Origin: Methylococcaceae bacterium | Lineage (GTDB): Bacteria; Pseudomonadota; Gammaproteobacteria; Methylococcales; Methylomonadaceae | Assembly: GCA_021647585.1 (NCBI GenBank) | Contig: JAKIUK010000024.1 | Span: 1-52,416 of the forward strand | Length of the DNA stretch: 52,416 nt | Direction of reading: 5' to 3' | Shown: in pieces, positions 1-8,465 of the stretch | How the letters are laid out: each line of letters begins with the position of its first letter | How positions within the stretch are numbered: the first letter of the stretch is position 1 | The notes under the pieces: generated by a model | Told to the model about the DNA's origin: nothing | The model's database searches: none | The model's input: the letters and a program-made list of their open reading frames with translations, nothing else | Position numbers and translations under genes: made by a program

Positions 1-978
1 CTAGCCATTTGCAAACAACTGGTTGAGTTGATGGGCGGCGAGATCGGTGTGGACAGTATCTTAGGCAAAGGCTCTACTTTTTGGTTCACACTAAAACTGA
101 CTAATTCCAAGAAGCAACCACTTCGACCGTCCATGAGCTATATACACCAGCAAAACATCTTGGTGGTGGATGATAATGAGACCAATCGCCAGTTGCTCGG
201 CCAATTGTTAACACAATGGCAGATAAAACACCAGTTAACTGATAGTGGTGAAACTGCTTTAAAAGCCATGAAAGTGGCCGTCGAAACAGGGCGACCCTAC
301 AACATTGCCATTGTTGATATACAAATGCATGGTATGGATGGCATTGAACTGGGAAGCAGGATTAAAAAAGACCATCGACTGACTGACACTCATCTGATCA
401 TGCTCATATCACAAGGTCAACTTGGTGATGTAAAAAAACTAGAGTCATCTGAATTCCCCTATCACCTTGAAAAACCTATCGAACAATCCAGACTTTACAA
501 TCTGCTTTTGCAGATTGCAAGTACTAGACCACAAGATAGTAACATTGTAACCCATTATACATCGAGTGAATCCCCCCAATTCAATGCCCGAATCCTGGTA
601 GTCGATGACAACGACACCAACCAGCTTGTAGCCGAAAGCATGCTGAACAAATTTGGTCTTTACATCGACCTTGTCTACAACGGCGAAGAAGCACTACATA
701 CCATGAAAAAAAATTTTTATGATTTGGTTTTTATGGACTGCAATATGCCAGTAATGGATGGTTACGAGGCTAGCCGACGAATTCGTGATTCGCAAATCAC
801 AGTTAATAATCCACAGATACCTATTGTAGCGATGACCGCTAACATCATGAAGGGCGATCGCGAAAAATGTCTAGACGCAGGTATGAATGACCATATCGAA
901 AAACCGTTGGATTTTCTCAAATTGCAGCAGATTCTGGAACTTTGGTTGCCAATATCGTGTAAAGTAAGCAAAAGCTAG
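1..978 (+). CDS. Hybrid sensor histidine kinase, C-terminal part (5' end outside window)
   Basis: The reading frame is open from base 1, so this is the 3' end of a larger gene. The first codons encode the end of a histidine-kinase ATPase domain (VELMGGEIGVDS, then GKGSTFWFTL, the G2-type box). Two receiver domains follow. The first starts ILVVDDNETN and has its phospho-acceptor Asp in VDIQMHGMDG. The second starts ILVVDDNDTN, has its Asp in MDCNMPVMDG and the conserved Lys in EKPLD. The order ATPase-REC-REC is that of BarA-like multistep phosphorelay kinases; no Hpt domain follows before the stop, so a separate Hpt protein is inferred. The sensor domain and phosphorylated His lie upstream of the window, so the signal cannot be stated. 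Confidence 0.9.
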   Translation, partial: LAICKQLVELMGGEIGVDSILGKGSTFWFTLKLTNSKKQPLRPSMSYIHQQNILVVDDNETNRQLLGQLLTQWQIKHQLTDSGETALKAMKVAVETGRPYNIAIVDIQMHGMDGIELGSRIKKDHRLTDTHLIMLISQGQLGDVKKLESSEFPYHLEKPIEQSRLYNLLLQIASTRPQDSNIVTHYTSSESPQFNARILVVDDNDTNQLVAESMLNKFGLYIDLVYNGEEALHTMKKNFYDLVFMDCNMPVMDGYEASRRIRDSQITVNNPQIPIVAMTANIMKGDREKCLDAGMNDHIEKPLDFLKLQQILELWLPISCKVSKS

Positions 979-1114
979 AACAACAGAAGACCTAAATTAA
1001 AGAGGTAGGAGTTCCATCGCACTAAGATTGTCACATTGCCTTTCGCCTACCGCGGACTATCCCCCTGTGTCAGAATAGTTGTCGCCTCTAATTTAAACTT
1101 TTAGAGAACAAAAA

Positions 1115-1258
1115 ATGAGTCAAAAATGTACCCAAAGTTTTAAAATACAGGCAGTAGAACAAGTCCTTAATTGATCAGCTGAAATACCGTTGACTGAAAA
1201 AGCAGACTAACTGGGTGTCAATCGATCAGACCTTCTGAGACGGATGTATCAGTATTCG
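1115..1258 (+). pseudogene. Decayed transposase OrfA-like remnant
   Basis: Reading from the ATG at 1115 gives MSQKCTQSFKIQAVEQVLN, stop, SAEIPLTEKAD, stop, LGVNRSDLLRRMYQYS. This matches the pattern of the helix-turn-helix OrfA of IS3-type elements (a basic start, KIQAV..VL, then a LGV..S.L.. recognition helix). Two in-frame stops interrupt it and no orfB-like sequence follows. It is the only coding trace in the 440-bp gap between the kinase and glnS. The family assignment rests on recognition of a short motif and is moderate. Confidence 0.5.
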
Positions 1259-1369
1259 TCAGTAGGGCATATTGCTTGGTTTTTAAACATCAAGACCAAA
1301 CAATGTAACTGCTTCCACTTTACTGAATCCCTAGATAGCAGTTAAAATAGAGTCTTTTTCAGCGCTCGG

Positions 1370-1391
1370 GAACAGGGGTTAACCCCTGTTC
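1370..1391. repeat. Perfect 22-bp palindrome upstream of glnS
   Basis: The sequence is gaacaggggtt followed directly by its exact reverse complement, ending 27 bp before the glnS start codon. It could form a hairpin with no loop or be a symmetric protein-binding site. It is followed only by a weak T-rich stretch (ctttcgttcg), so a Rho-independent terminator is possible but not convincing. Function is unknown. Confidence 0.5.
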
Positions 1392-1418
1392 TTTCGTTCG
1401 TATTATTCAAATAAATCA

Positions 1419-3080
1419 ATGAGCTCATCAGAAAACCAACCTTCATCCAATTTTATTCGACATATTATTGCTCAAGACTTAAGTAATAATAAAAATGATG
1501 GCAAAGTTATTACACGTTTCCCCCCAGAGCCTAACGGTTATTTGCACATAGGACATGCTAAATCTATTTGTCTTAACTTTGGCATGGCAGCTGAATACCA
1601 GGGTGATTGCAATCTACGTTTTGATGACACAAACCCGGAAAAAGAAAGTGTTGAATTTATGCAAGCCATTGAACGTGATGTGCAATGGCTAGGGTTTAAA
1701 TGGGCTGGAAAATACCACGCCTCAGACTACTTTGAACAGCTCTATGACTATGCGGTTCAACTCATTACAGAAGGATATGCCTATGTCGACAGCTTAACTC
1801 CCGAACAGATACGTGAATACCGAGGTACTTTGACAGAACCCGGTAAAGAAAGTCCTGACAGGAGCCTTTCAGTTGAACAGAATTTAGCATTATTTACTGG
1901 CATGCGTAATGGAGATTATGCCGATGGCCAATATGTTTTACGTGCAAAAATTGATATGGCATCACCTAATATCAACATGCGCGACCCTGCTTTATACCGT
2001 ATCAGAAGTACACATCACCAACGTACTGGTGATGATTGGTGTTTATATCCTATGTACGATTTTACTCACTGTATTTCAGATGCCATAGAAGGCATTACCC
2101 ATTCACTTTGCACATTAGAATTTGAAGCACACCGACCTCTATACGACTGGATTTTGCAAAAGTTACAAACGCCGAGTCACCCACAACAAATAGAATTTGC
2201 CAGACTACAACTTGAATACACCATAGTCAGCAAACGCAAATTGGCGCAATTAGTCAACGAGAAACATGTGAATGGTTGGGATGACCCACGCATGCCCACT
2301 ATTGCAGGAATGCGACGTGCTGGATATACCCCGACAGCAATTCGTGATTTTTGTGAACGCATTGGTATTACCAAAAAAGACTCCTGGATAGAAATGGCGG
2401 TACTGGAAAACTGTATCCGTGAAGATTTGAATGAAAATGCACCGCGTGCAATGGCAGTATTAAATCCATTACGTCTGGTGATTGAAAATTACCCTGATGA
2501 TCAGGTAGAAATGCTAAATGTTAGCAATCACCCCCAAAAACCTGAATTAGGTATTCGAAACATCCCTTTTTCTAAAGTGATCTTGATTGAGCAAGATGAC
2601 TTTGCAGAAACCCCACCACCTAAATACAAACGTCTTATTGATGGAGGAGAGGTTCGTCTTCGTAGCTCCTACGTTATTAAATGTAATGAAATTATTAAAG
2701 ATAATAAGGGAAATATTATTGAATTACGTTGTAGCTATGACCCGCATACCTTAGGTAAAAAACCCGAGGGCAGAAAAGTTAAGGGAGTGATTCACTGGGT
2801 CTCTGAGCAACACTCATTGGCCGCAGAAATACGTTTGTATGATCGCTTGTTTCGTATTGCAAACCCAGAATCAGAACAAAATTATCTTGATGCTTTAAAC
2901 CCTGATTCGCTGGAAACCCTAAGCAATAGCAGAATAGAAGCAAGCCTGGCTAATGCTGATGCGGGAGATCGTTTTCAATTTGAACGCACGGGATACTTTT
3001 GTGTTGATTCTGTGGACAGTACTAAAGATAAGTTAGTATTCAATAGAACCGTTACTTTGCGCGATACCTGGGCTAAATAA
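1419..3080 (+). CDS. glnS: Glutamine--tRNA ligase (GlnRS)
   Basis: A cytoplasmic class I aminoacyl-tRNA synthetase that charges tRNA-Gln with glutamine using ATP. The protein is 553 residues, essentially the length of the E. coli enzyme. The first catalytic signature is PPEPNGYLHIGHAKS, with HIGH at residues 43-46. The KMSKS-type loop appears as VSKRKL, as usual for GlnRS. The middle part carries the expected conserved blocks (GDDWCLYPMYDFTHCISDA; WDDPRMPTIAGMRRAGY), and the C-terminal half has the beta-barrel anticodon-binding region. The ATG at 1419 gives the expected N-terminus (SNFIRHIIAQDL). It stands alone, with IS debris upstream and repeats downstream. Assignment is secure. Confidence 0.97.
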   Translation: MSSSENQPSSNFIRHIIAQDLSNNKNDGKVITRFPPEPNGYLHIGHAKSICLNFGMAAEYQGDCNLRFDDTNPEKESVEFMQAIERDVQWLGFKWAGKYHASDYFEQLYDYAVQLITEGYAYVDSLTPEQIREYRGTLTEPGKESPDRSLSVEQNLALFTGMRNGDYADGQYVLRAKIDMASPNINMRDPALYRIRSTHHQRTGDDWCLYPMYDFTHCISDAIEGITHSLCTLEFEAHRPLYDWILQKLQTPSHPQQIEFARLQLEYTIVSKRKLAQLVNEKHVNGWDDPRMPTIAGMRRAGYTPTAIRDFCERIGITKKDSWIEMAVLENCIREDLNENAPRAMAVLNPLRLVIENYPDDQVEMLNVSNHPQKPELGIRNIPFSKVILIEQDDFAETPPPKYKRLIDGGEVRLRSSYVIKCNEIIKDNKGNIIELRCSYDPHTLGKKPEGRKVKGVIHWVSEQHSLAAEIRLYDRLFRIANPESEQNYLDALNPDSLETLSNSRIEASLANADAGDRFQFERTGYFCVDSVDSTKDKLVFNRTVTLRDTWAK

Positions 3081-3197
3081 CAGCCCTTGTTTTGCTCTGC
3101 ATTTGTCCATCCAAAATTGATGTAATACTCGTAATAAGGCAATTTTGGTTTGATGAATAAACTTTTATAGCCATGAACTAACCACAGCTTATCTTTT

Positions 3198-3250
3198 GGA
3201 AGTGAAGCTTTAGCCTCGCATGATTCAGGCGAGGCTAAAGCCTCACTTCC
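3198..3250. repeat. REP-like hairpin repeat, family A copy 1
   Basis: Arms of 22 bp (3198-3219 and 3229-3250; core ctttagcctcgc / gcgaggctaaag) pair with one mismatch around a 9-nt loop. A second copy is at 29816-29867. It lies in the 353-bp gap between glnS and the convergent STAS gene, where a long hairpin could also end transcription from either side. The rest of the gap shows no gene. Confidence 0.75.
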
Positions 3251-3330
3251 ATAGTTGTACAATATTTAGGTCATTTATGAACCTAAATTCACCCCAACCT
3301 GTGGTTTATTAATAACCATTTGAACTTTTT

Positions 3331-3354
3331 GTAGAGCGAACTTCAGTCGGCTAC
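3331..3354. repeat. Dispersed short repeat, family B copy 1 (degenerate)
   Basis: The sequence gtagagcgaacttcagtcgg followed by ctac is a degenerate inverted repeat. Related copies are at 17218-17247 (agagcagacttcagtccg) and as a longer two-armed form at 44941-45050. The preceding bases around 3138-3170 (caattttggtttgat...) also resemble those before the 17-kb copy, so the full repeat unit is probably longer than the hairpin. Confidence 0.55.
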
Positions 3355-3433
3355 ATAATTCATCAAACCAAAGTTGATGGAGTAGTAGAAAAACCAGGAG
3401 CGATGCTCTTAAATAGCGTTTCGCACCTGAACT

Positions 3434-3739
3434 TTATTCTATAGTAAATAATTTATCAAAATTTGCTATTTTAAAGATTTTGCAAACATCTGGTTTAGTG
3501 TTTTTTATTCGTACAGCATCTTTACTTTCTCCGACTTTGTCACGCAAAACCAACAACATACCTAACGCCGAGCTATCGACATAATCAACACCCCCCATAT
3601 CAACAACAATCGTTTTTATGCCATTACTTGCCTGCTCAGATGCTTTACGAAAGTCCTGGTGAACGCCGAAATCAAAACGCCCAGAAATCTTAATCGTCAA
3701 TGTTTTTGTTGCCGAATCCAAGTTTGTATCTACTGCCAT
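3434..3739 (-). CDS. STAS-domain protein (anti-sigma-factor antagonist type)
   Basis: A 101-residue single STAS domain. The predicted strands and helices follow the SpoIIAA pattern: LTIKISGRFDFGVHQDF, then TIVVDMGGVDYVDSSALGML. The Ser pair at residues 56-57 is where anti-anti-sigma factors are phosphorylated. It is the last gene of the chemotaxis operon, 15 bp after the short MCP. In this context it may act as a scaffold or partner-switch input rather than on a sigma factor, because no anti-sigma kinase is seen in the window. The domain call is firm; the role is inference. Confidence 0.85.
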   Translation of the reverse strand: MAVDTNLDSATKTLTIKISGRFDFGVHQDFRKASEQASNGIKTIVVDMGGVDYVDSSALGMLLVLRDKVGESKDAVRIKNTKPDVCKIFKIANFDKLFTIE

Positions 3740-3754
3740 TATTGCCCACCTTTT

Positions 3755-4954
3755 TTAAAATAATTCAATTTCACCTTCATCCATAGAATTTTGAGAAACT
3801 ACCTTTTTCTCTTTTATATTCCATTGTTGTTTCATATCTTTTAAACGAGTGGTACCTTCCTCCAACTCGTTAACCCATACAGAACCATCACCTGTTTTAA
3901 ACACACCCAGACCAATCCGCACCTCATCACTCATGGCCTGAAAATTCTGAGTTTTTAATGCCAAATATTCAACCAGTTGCCTGCTCAAATCCTCAAATTG
4001 TAAACCCCTGACAGCATCCCCAACATTCGATTCAATCTGATCTGTCATGCCTGAAACTTCAGATATTTTCGTTGCTATTGCATTATTCATAATTGCTATA
4101 TCAGCCATCATACTATCAATATTGGATTTAGAGGTAATAGCGACATTCATATCTTTTGATGCCATACTTTCAATCATTGATTGTGCCTGCGAGATATTTG
4201 CCTTGGAAGCATTGACCACCTTTCGGATTTCCTCACTAAATTTATCTGAGTTTTTAGATAAATTACGCACTTCATCTGCAACTACAGCAAAGCCTCGACC
4301 TGCTTCTCCTGCTCTGGCTGCTTCAATTGCTGCATTCAGGGCCAATAAGTTGGTTTGATCCGCAATTCCCTGTACATCAGTCAACAGTTTTTCTACCTGA
4401 GACATATGGACTTCTACATCATTGATTACCCCAACCATTTCCATGCTTTGTTTACTAATTTGCAAGATATGGTCGATAAAAAATGTGAGCACATTATCTG
4501 TTTCTTCAGCAAATTTAACAAAATTCAGACCTTCTGAATTATCCGATGACTCCGCCAAATTACTCATTAGTGAATGTACTACATTGGATTGTCCTGAAGT
4601 TAAATCATGCAAACCATTAAAACTCCCCGTCATAGTTAACACAGCATCCGCAACTACAGTTTTTATTTGCCCCAACTCTTCCTGGAATGAATTTATTTCC
4701 TGCTCCATACAGGATTCCAGCGCTGAAACATATCGATCAATAGATCGTTTTAAATTATCTTCATTTACCACGCTATGTTGCTGTTCAACACCTTTTTTCT
4801 GAGTTTTTAACAGGTAACTATAATACAGCAAAAGAGCTGAAGTTAAAGGCAAAAAAATCCAGTAAAGTATCTCAGTTGAAACCCAAAGTGGTAATAGCAT
4901 CGCTAGCAATAAAAATAGCAAAAGTAACCACATTTTTTTCAGCAACTCTATCAT
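3755..4954 (-). CDS. Methyl-accepting chemotaxis protein, short, no periplasmic sensor
   Basis: A 399-residue chemoreceptor. Two hydrophobic segments at about residues 8-25 and 28-48 are separated by only a few residues, so there is almost no periplasmic loop and sensing must be cytoplasmic or membrane-linked. The rest is a helical signalling domain with the conserved hairpin tip (QTNLLALNAAIEAARAGEAG, then GRGFAVVADEVRNLSKNS) that contacts CheA and CheW. The protein ends GEIELF, the same tail as CheD in this operon (ESEIELF). It lies 15 bp after cheB and 15 bp before the STAS gene, in one transcript. No classic CheR pentapeptide (xWxxF) is present at its end. Confidence 0.9.
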   Translation of the reverse strand: MIELLKKMWLLLLFLLLAMLLPLWVSTEILYWIFLPLTSALLLYYSYLLKTQKKGVEQQHSVVNEDNLKRSIDRYVSALESCMEQEINSFQEELGQIKTVVADAVLTMTGSFNGLHDLTSGQSNVVHSLMSNLAESSDNSEGLNFVKFAEETDNVLTFFIDHILQISKQSMEMVGVINDVEVHMSQVEKLLTDVQGIADQTNLLALNAAIEAARAGEAGRGFAVVADEVRNLSKNSDKFSEEIRKVVNASKANISQAQSMIESMASKDMNVAITSKSNIDSMMADIAIMNNAIATKISEVSGMTDQIESNVGDAVRGLQFEDLSRQLVEYLALKTQNFQAMSDEVRIGLGVFKTGDGSVWVNELEEGTTRLKDMKQQWNIKEKKVVSQNSMDEGEIELF

Positions 4955-4969
4955 AGTTTACCCATATTA

Positions 4970-6052
4970 TTAGTTGACTAAAGTCATAATTCGTGCTGCA
5001 ACTTTATCAAGTGGAACCACATGATCCGCAGCGCCCAGCTTAAATGCTTCGCCTGGCATACCCCAAACCACGCTACTGGCTTCATCCTGAACTATATTGA
5101 CAGCGCCGGCATCCTTCATTTCTTTCATGGCCTTCGCCCCATCTGCTCCCATGCCAGTTAGCATGACTCCAATTGCATTACTCCCTACATTTTGAGCAAC
5201 CGAGCGGAACATGACCTCAACTGAAGGTTTATGCCGATTAACTGCCGGGCCATCGTGTAATTGACAGACATATCGGGCTCCATCTCGTATCACTAATAAA
5301 TGCTTATCTCCGGGGGCAATATAAATATTTCCTGGCAATATTTGCTGGCCGTGCTGAGCAATACAAACTGACATTTCAGTCGCCTCATTGACATGTTTGG
5401 CGAACGATGCACTAAATGCAACAGGTAAATGTTGAGAGATTACGATGCCAGGCGTATCCTTGGATAAGCCCCTGGCAACCTCTTTAAATGCCTCAGTACC
5501 CCCTGTTGATGATCCTAAAGCAATAATTTTATCCGTTGTTTTAAAATGTTTTTTTGCAGAACTCGCTGGTAAAATAACATCTGCAGATCTTTTTTCAGTC
5601 GCTGCCGGAATAGTTTTTGTTACTTTTGGCTTTTCCTCAAAAGCACGAACATGTGCCTTTGCTGCCATTTTCACTTTTGCAATAATATCTTCGGCATATG
5701 CGTTAAGCGAATTCGATACATCAACTTTTGGTTTTGCTACAAAATCAACCGCACCTAATTCCAACGCTTCTAGAGTAACAGCCGCACCTTTCTCTGTTAA
5801 CGTTGAGATCATCACAACCGGCATAGGTCTTAAACGCATTAAATTTCGTAAAAAAGTTAATCCATCCATACGCGGCATTTCAATATCCAGAGTCAACACA
5901 TCTGGATTCAATCTTTTTATTTTTTCTCTGGCAGCAATGGGGTCTACTGCTGTTCCCACCACTTCAATATCCTCTGACGAACTAAAAATCTGAGTCAGCA
6001 TCTGTCGAATCAAAGCAGAATCATCAATAATTAATAAACGTATTTTTGCCAT
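4970..6052 (-). CDS. cheB: Protein-glutamate methylesterase/glutaminase CheB
   Basis: Removes methyl groups from chemoreceptor glutamates and deamidates glutamines, resetting receptor sensitivity after phosphorylation by CheA. The 360-residue protein has an N-terminal receiver domain (LLIIDDSALIRQML; phospho-acceptor Asp56 in TLDIEMPRMDG; Lys in AKPKV), a linker of about 65 residues, and a C-terminal esterase domain. The catalytic triad is visible as Ser182 (ALGSSTGGTEAF), His208 (ISQHLP) and Asp304 (MTGMGADGA). It follows cheD by 11 bp in the same operon, the usual partner order. Confidence 0.96.
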   Translation of the reverse strand: MAKIRLLIIDDSALIRQMLTQIFSSSEDIEVVGTAVDPIAAREKIKRLNPDVLTLDIEMPRMDGLTFLRNLMRLRPMPVVMISTLTEKGAAVTLEALELGAVDFVAKPKVDVSNSLNAYAEDIIAKVKMAAKAHVRAFEEKPKVTKTIPAATEKRSADVILPASSAKKHFKTTDKIIALGSSTGGTEAFKEVARGLSKDTPGIVISQHLPVAFSASFAKHVNEATEMSVCIAQHGQQILPGNIYIAPGDKHLLVIRDGARYVCQLHDGPAVNRHKPSVEVMFRSVAQNVGSNAIGVMLTGMGADGAKAMKEMKDAGAVNIVQDEASSVVWGMPGEAFKLGAADHVVPLDKVAARIMTLVN

Positions 6053-6063
6053 CCGTTGTATCC

Positions 6064-6702
6064 CTAAAATAACTCAATTTCACTTTCTACAGGTGCATTT
6101 TTAATTGAAGTACGGTATTGTCTTTCACGCGATGCAATCGTTTCGTTATGTAAATCTTTAATTTTTTTCATCCTGACTTTTCCCGTTTTTGGAAAAAAAA
6201 TCACCTTTCTAGGGTAGATATCTCCTAAATCTTGAGAAATCAGTTGTAATGCTTCTGTATCTATATATTCAAGCACAAAATCTATATTCCTCATGCCAAT
6301 ATCGCCTAACGTTGGAATAATTTTCCCTCCACCAAATACTTTTACTTCAAGATTTTTTCGTTTTCCACCATTAGCTAGAATCATATTAATCAGATGCTCC
6401 ATGGCATAATTTCCGTAGCGTGTTGCATTTCCAACAACGGACTCTACGCCTGCATTTAATTTATGCTGGGTAGTTTCCGGCAGCATGAAATGATTCATCC
6501 CGCCCACACCCGTTATTTTATCTCTGATGCAGGCAGATATACATGATCCTAGTACCGTAGTAACCAATTCATCTTCATTTGTTACATAGTATTCACCAGG
6601 TAGAATTTTTGCTGCTATTACATGATGTTGTTTATCCCAATAGCGGTTAACACTTTCAAATTCTGCAATTGAAGGCGCGGGAATATTTTTTTTAGTTCTC
6701 AT
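6064..6702 (-). CDS. cheD: Chemoreceptor glutamine deamidase CheD
   Basis: Deamidates specific glutamines of chemoreceptors. The 212-residue protein has the family's catalytic Cys54 in TTVLGSCISACIRD and His71 in GGMNHFMLPE, followed by the conserved VFGGG and KVFFFPKTG-like segments (here RKVIFFPKTGKVR). Its start overlaps the cheR stop by 4 bp (ATGA), implying translational coupling. The C-terminus has an acidic extension ending ESEIELF, matching the last residues of the short MCP encoded two genes downstream. That shared tail suggests a common docking partner. Confidence 0.94.
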   Translation of the reverse strand: MRTKKNIPAPSIAEFESVNRYWDKQHHVIAAKILPGEYYVTNEDELVTTVLGSCISACIRDKITGVGGMNHFMLPETTQHKLNAGVESVVGNATRYGNYAMEHLINMILANGGKRKNLEVKVFGGGKIIPTLGDIGMRNIDFVLEYIDTEALQLISQDLGDIYPRKVIFFPKTGKVRMKKIKDLHNETIASRERQYRTSIKNAPVESEIELF

Positions 6703-7538
6703 TTAACTTTTCTGTATATCGTATTTCCTATCAAATCAAAATCAGTATCCAGCTGGTGCAAAGATTCTGAATGACCAATAAACAAATAAGACCCAGTTGC
6801 TAATAAATCTCCGTATCTCTTCGCTAATTGCTCTTTGGTATCCCTATCAAAATAAATCAGTACATTTCTACAAAAAATAAAATCAAAATGTTGTTTTATC
6901 GGCCATGCTTTCATTAAATTTAATTGTTTAAAATGAATTATAGACTGTAATTCTTTACTCAATTTAACCTTATTAGCATTTTTCCCATTGCCTCTCTTAA
7001 ACCACCGCTTTAAGGTATGGTCAGATAAGCCATCCACTCTGTCACTGTTATAAACACCGGTAGTTGCTGTTTGTAAAACATTAGTATCCAAGTCTGTTGC
7101 CAGTATTTTAATTTCCCAGCCACTAGGTACATTTTCTAACAAAGTCATAGCTAAAGAATAGGGCTCTTCTCCTGTAGAGCAACCTGCCGACCATACTTTT
7201 ATCTTTTTGCTCGTACTATTTTTTTTTAATACTTCGGGAATAACTGTATTTTTAACATATTCAAAGTGATGTTTTTCCCTGAAAAAAGAGGTCAGGTTGG
7301 TAGTCACAGCATTTATAAATTCGGTAAATTCTTGTTCAGGGTTATTTTGTAAATATTGACAATATTGTTTAAAGTTTGCCAAACCATACAGTCTTACTCT
7401 TTTTGATAGCCTGGAATAAAACATGTCAAACTTATCATCGGGCACCAAAATACCCGAGTGGTCGTTTGATATTTTTCTCAAAAAATCAAAATCATCCCTG
7501 GTATATTCAAATTCACGTTGTCTTTCTGACACAGTCAT
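6699..7538 (-). CDS. cheR: Chemotaxis protein methyltransferase CheR
   Basis: Transfers methyl groups from S-adenosylmethionine to receptor glutamates. The 279-residue protein has an N-terminal helical domain (residues about 10-80), then the Rossmann-like catalytic domain with the SAM-binding motif KVWSAGCSTGEEPYSLAM, the conserved ILATDLDT, and FDFIFCRNVLIYFD, all typical of CheR. It is the first gene after a 380-bp gap that contains a hairpin repeat, so cheR-cheD-cheB-mcp-STAS may have its own promoter or read through from the upstream che genes. The 4-bp overlap with cheD is typical of an operon. Confidence 0.95.
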   Translation of the reverse strand: MTVSERQREFEYTRDDFDFLRKISNDHSGILVPDDKFDMFYSRLSKRVRLYGLANFKQYCQYLQNNPEQEFTEFINAVTTNLTSFFREKHHFEYVKNTVIPEVLKKNSTSKKIKVWSAGCSTGEEPYSLAMTLLENVPSGWEIKILATDLDTNVLQTATTGVYNSDRVDGLSDHTLKRWFKRGNGKNANKVKLSKELQSIIHFKQLNLMKAWPIKQHFDFIFCRNVLIYFDRDTKEQLAKRYGDLLATGSYLFIGHSESLHQLDTDFDLIGNTIYRKVK

Positions 7539-7637
7539 CCTCTTAGACAGAATTGGGAATAAAAATTAAAATGGTTATTAACCTATTACAGGTTACTCTC
7601 GGTTAGAACGTTATCAGGGACAGGTTTCAAGTGACCA

Positions 7638-7718
7638 TGTCATTCCGAGCAGCGAGAGAACTCTTGGACCTTGGTTACTACTAAGCAAAAAGATTTCTCC
7701 CGCCGGTCGAAATGACAG
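7638..7718. repeat. Imperfect inverted repeat within the che locus
   Basis: The left arm atgtcattccgagcagcgag and the right arm, ending cgccggtcgaaatgacag, are imperfect reverse complements flanking a short spacer. This tgtcattccgag/tcgaaatgaca type of unit is a common dispersed intergenic repeat in bacteria. It occupies part of the only long gap (7539-7919) in the chemotaxis locus. The rest of that gap has a 6-bp stem near 7848-7864 and no gene. Confidence 0.55.
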
Positions 7719-7919
7719 TTCATTAAAAAACTTTAAAGCAGCTAGGGTTAACTTATTCTAAAGTTTAACCTGTGCTTTAGTTATAGCTATTAAAATTTGA
7801 TATGGATCCAGCTAAAAAGCCACATATAATTCTTCTACTGGGCAAGCTTGAGTAATAAACTCAAACTATACAAGTACATGTTGGTATTATTAATGCGATC
7901 TTTAATCTATTCATAGATA

Positions 7920-8465
7920 TCAAAAAAATCCAGCAGCCGCCTGATCCACTTCGAGCATTTCAGACAAGCCTAATAATTCAGCCGCTTCTATAAACCTATC
8001 TGATGGAAAATCAATAATGACTTCTTTGTGTAATTTAATAGCCGTCTGTTTTAATACAATTAATAACTGCAAGGTAGCCGTATCAATTGAAACCACAGCA
8101 GATGCATCAATTTCTATTTGATTTTGGTTTTCTAGCTGATTAACTAAACGTTCATACAAAGCAGCCACATTTTGAATATTTAGCGTGGCGTCTAATGTTA
8201 TTTTAGAGTCATCAATAATATCTTCATTTTGCTGATTGTTGGGATCGGCTACCGTTTCAGAGTCTATATTCACATCCAATACCTCTTCAGTAATATTATC
8301 CTCAAATGTATTGGACTCAACCTTAAGCCCTTGTTTATTATCAACATCATTTTTCGAATCAGTTTCGGTATTTTTTGTTGACCCACCTGTTGCTAAGGAC
8401 TCGTCATTCATCCAAGCCAATGGATCAAAACCAATTAAGTTATTTTCATCTTCTTTCTCTGCCAT
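7920..8465 (-). CDS. STAS-domain protein with acidic N-terminal extension
   Basis: The last about 85 residues form a STAS domain (ITLDATLNIQNVAALYERL, IDASAVVSIDTATLQLLIVL, and the closing AAELLGLSEML). The first about 95 residues are acidic and rich in Asn, Asp and Glu, probably unstructured, with EDENNLIGFDPLAWMNDES at the start. I chose the ATG at 8465 because it overlaps the parA stop as TGATG; a GTG one codon earlier (8468) is possible. A Thr (SIDTATLQ) replaces the usual phosphorylated Ser position. Its place directly after parA suggests the two work together, perhaps linking ParA to the chemoreceptor array. Function is not known. Confidence 0.75.
   Translation of the reverse strand: MAEKEDENNLIGFDPLAWMNDESLATGGSTKNTETDSKNDVDNKQGLKVESNTFEDNITEEVLDVNIDSETVADPNNQQNEDIIDDSKITLDATLNIQNVAALYERLVNQLENQNQIEIDASAVVSIDTATLQLLIVLKQTAIKLHKEVIIDFPSDRFIEAAELLGLSEMLEVDQAAAGFF

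Noticed and set aside
2975..3262. 95-codon minus-strand frame at the glnS end
   Set aside because: It runs through a hairpin repeat and the antisense of glnS; no coding signal.
4047..4802. Plus-strand open frames opposite the short MCP
   Set aside because: Shadow frames of a well-supported minus-strand chemoreceptor.
5445..5993. 182-codon open frame on the plus strand
   Set aside because: It lies antisense to cheB, has no family features, and is explained by codon use of the real gene.
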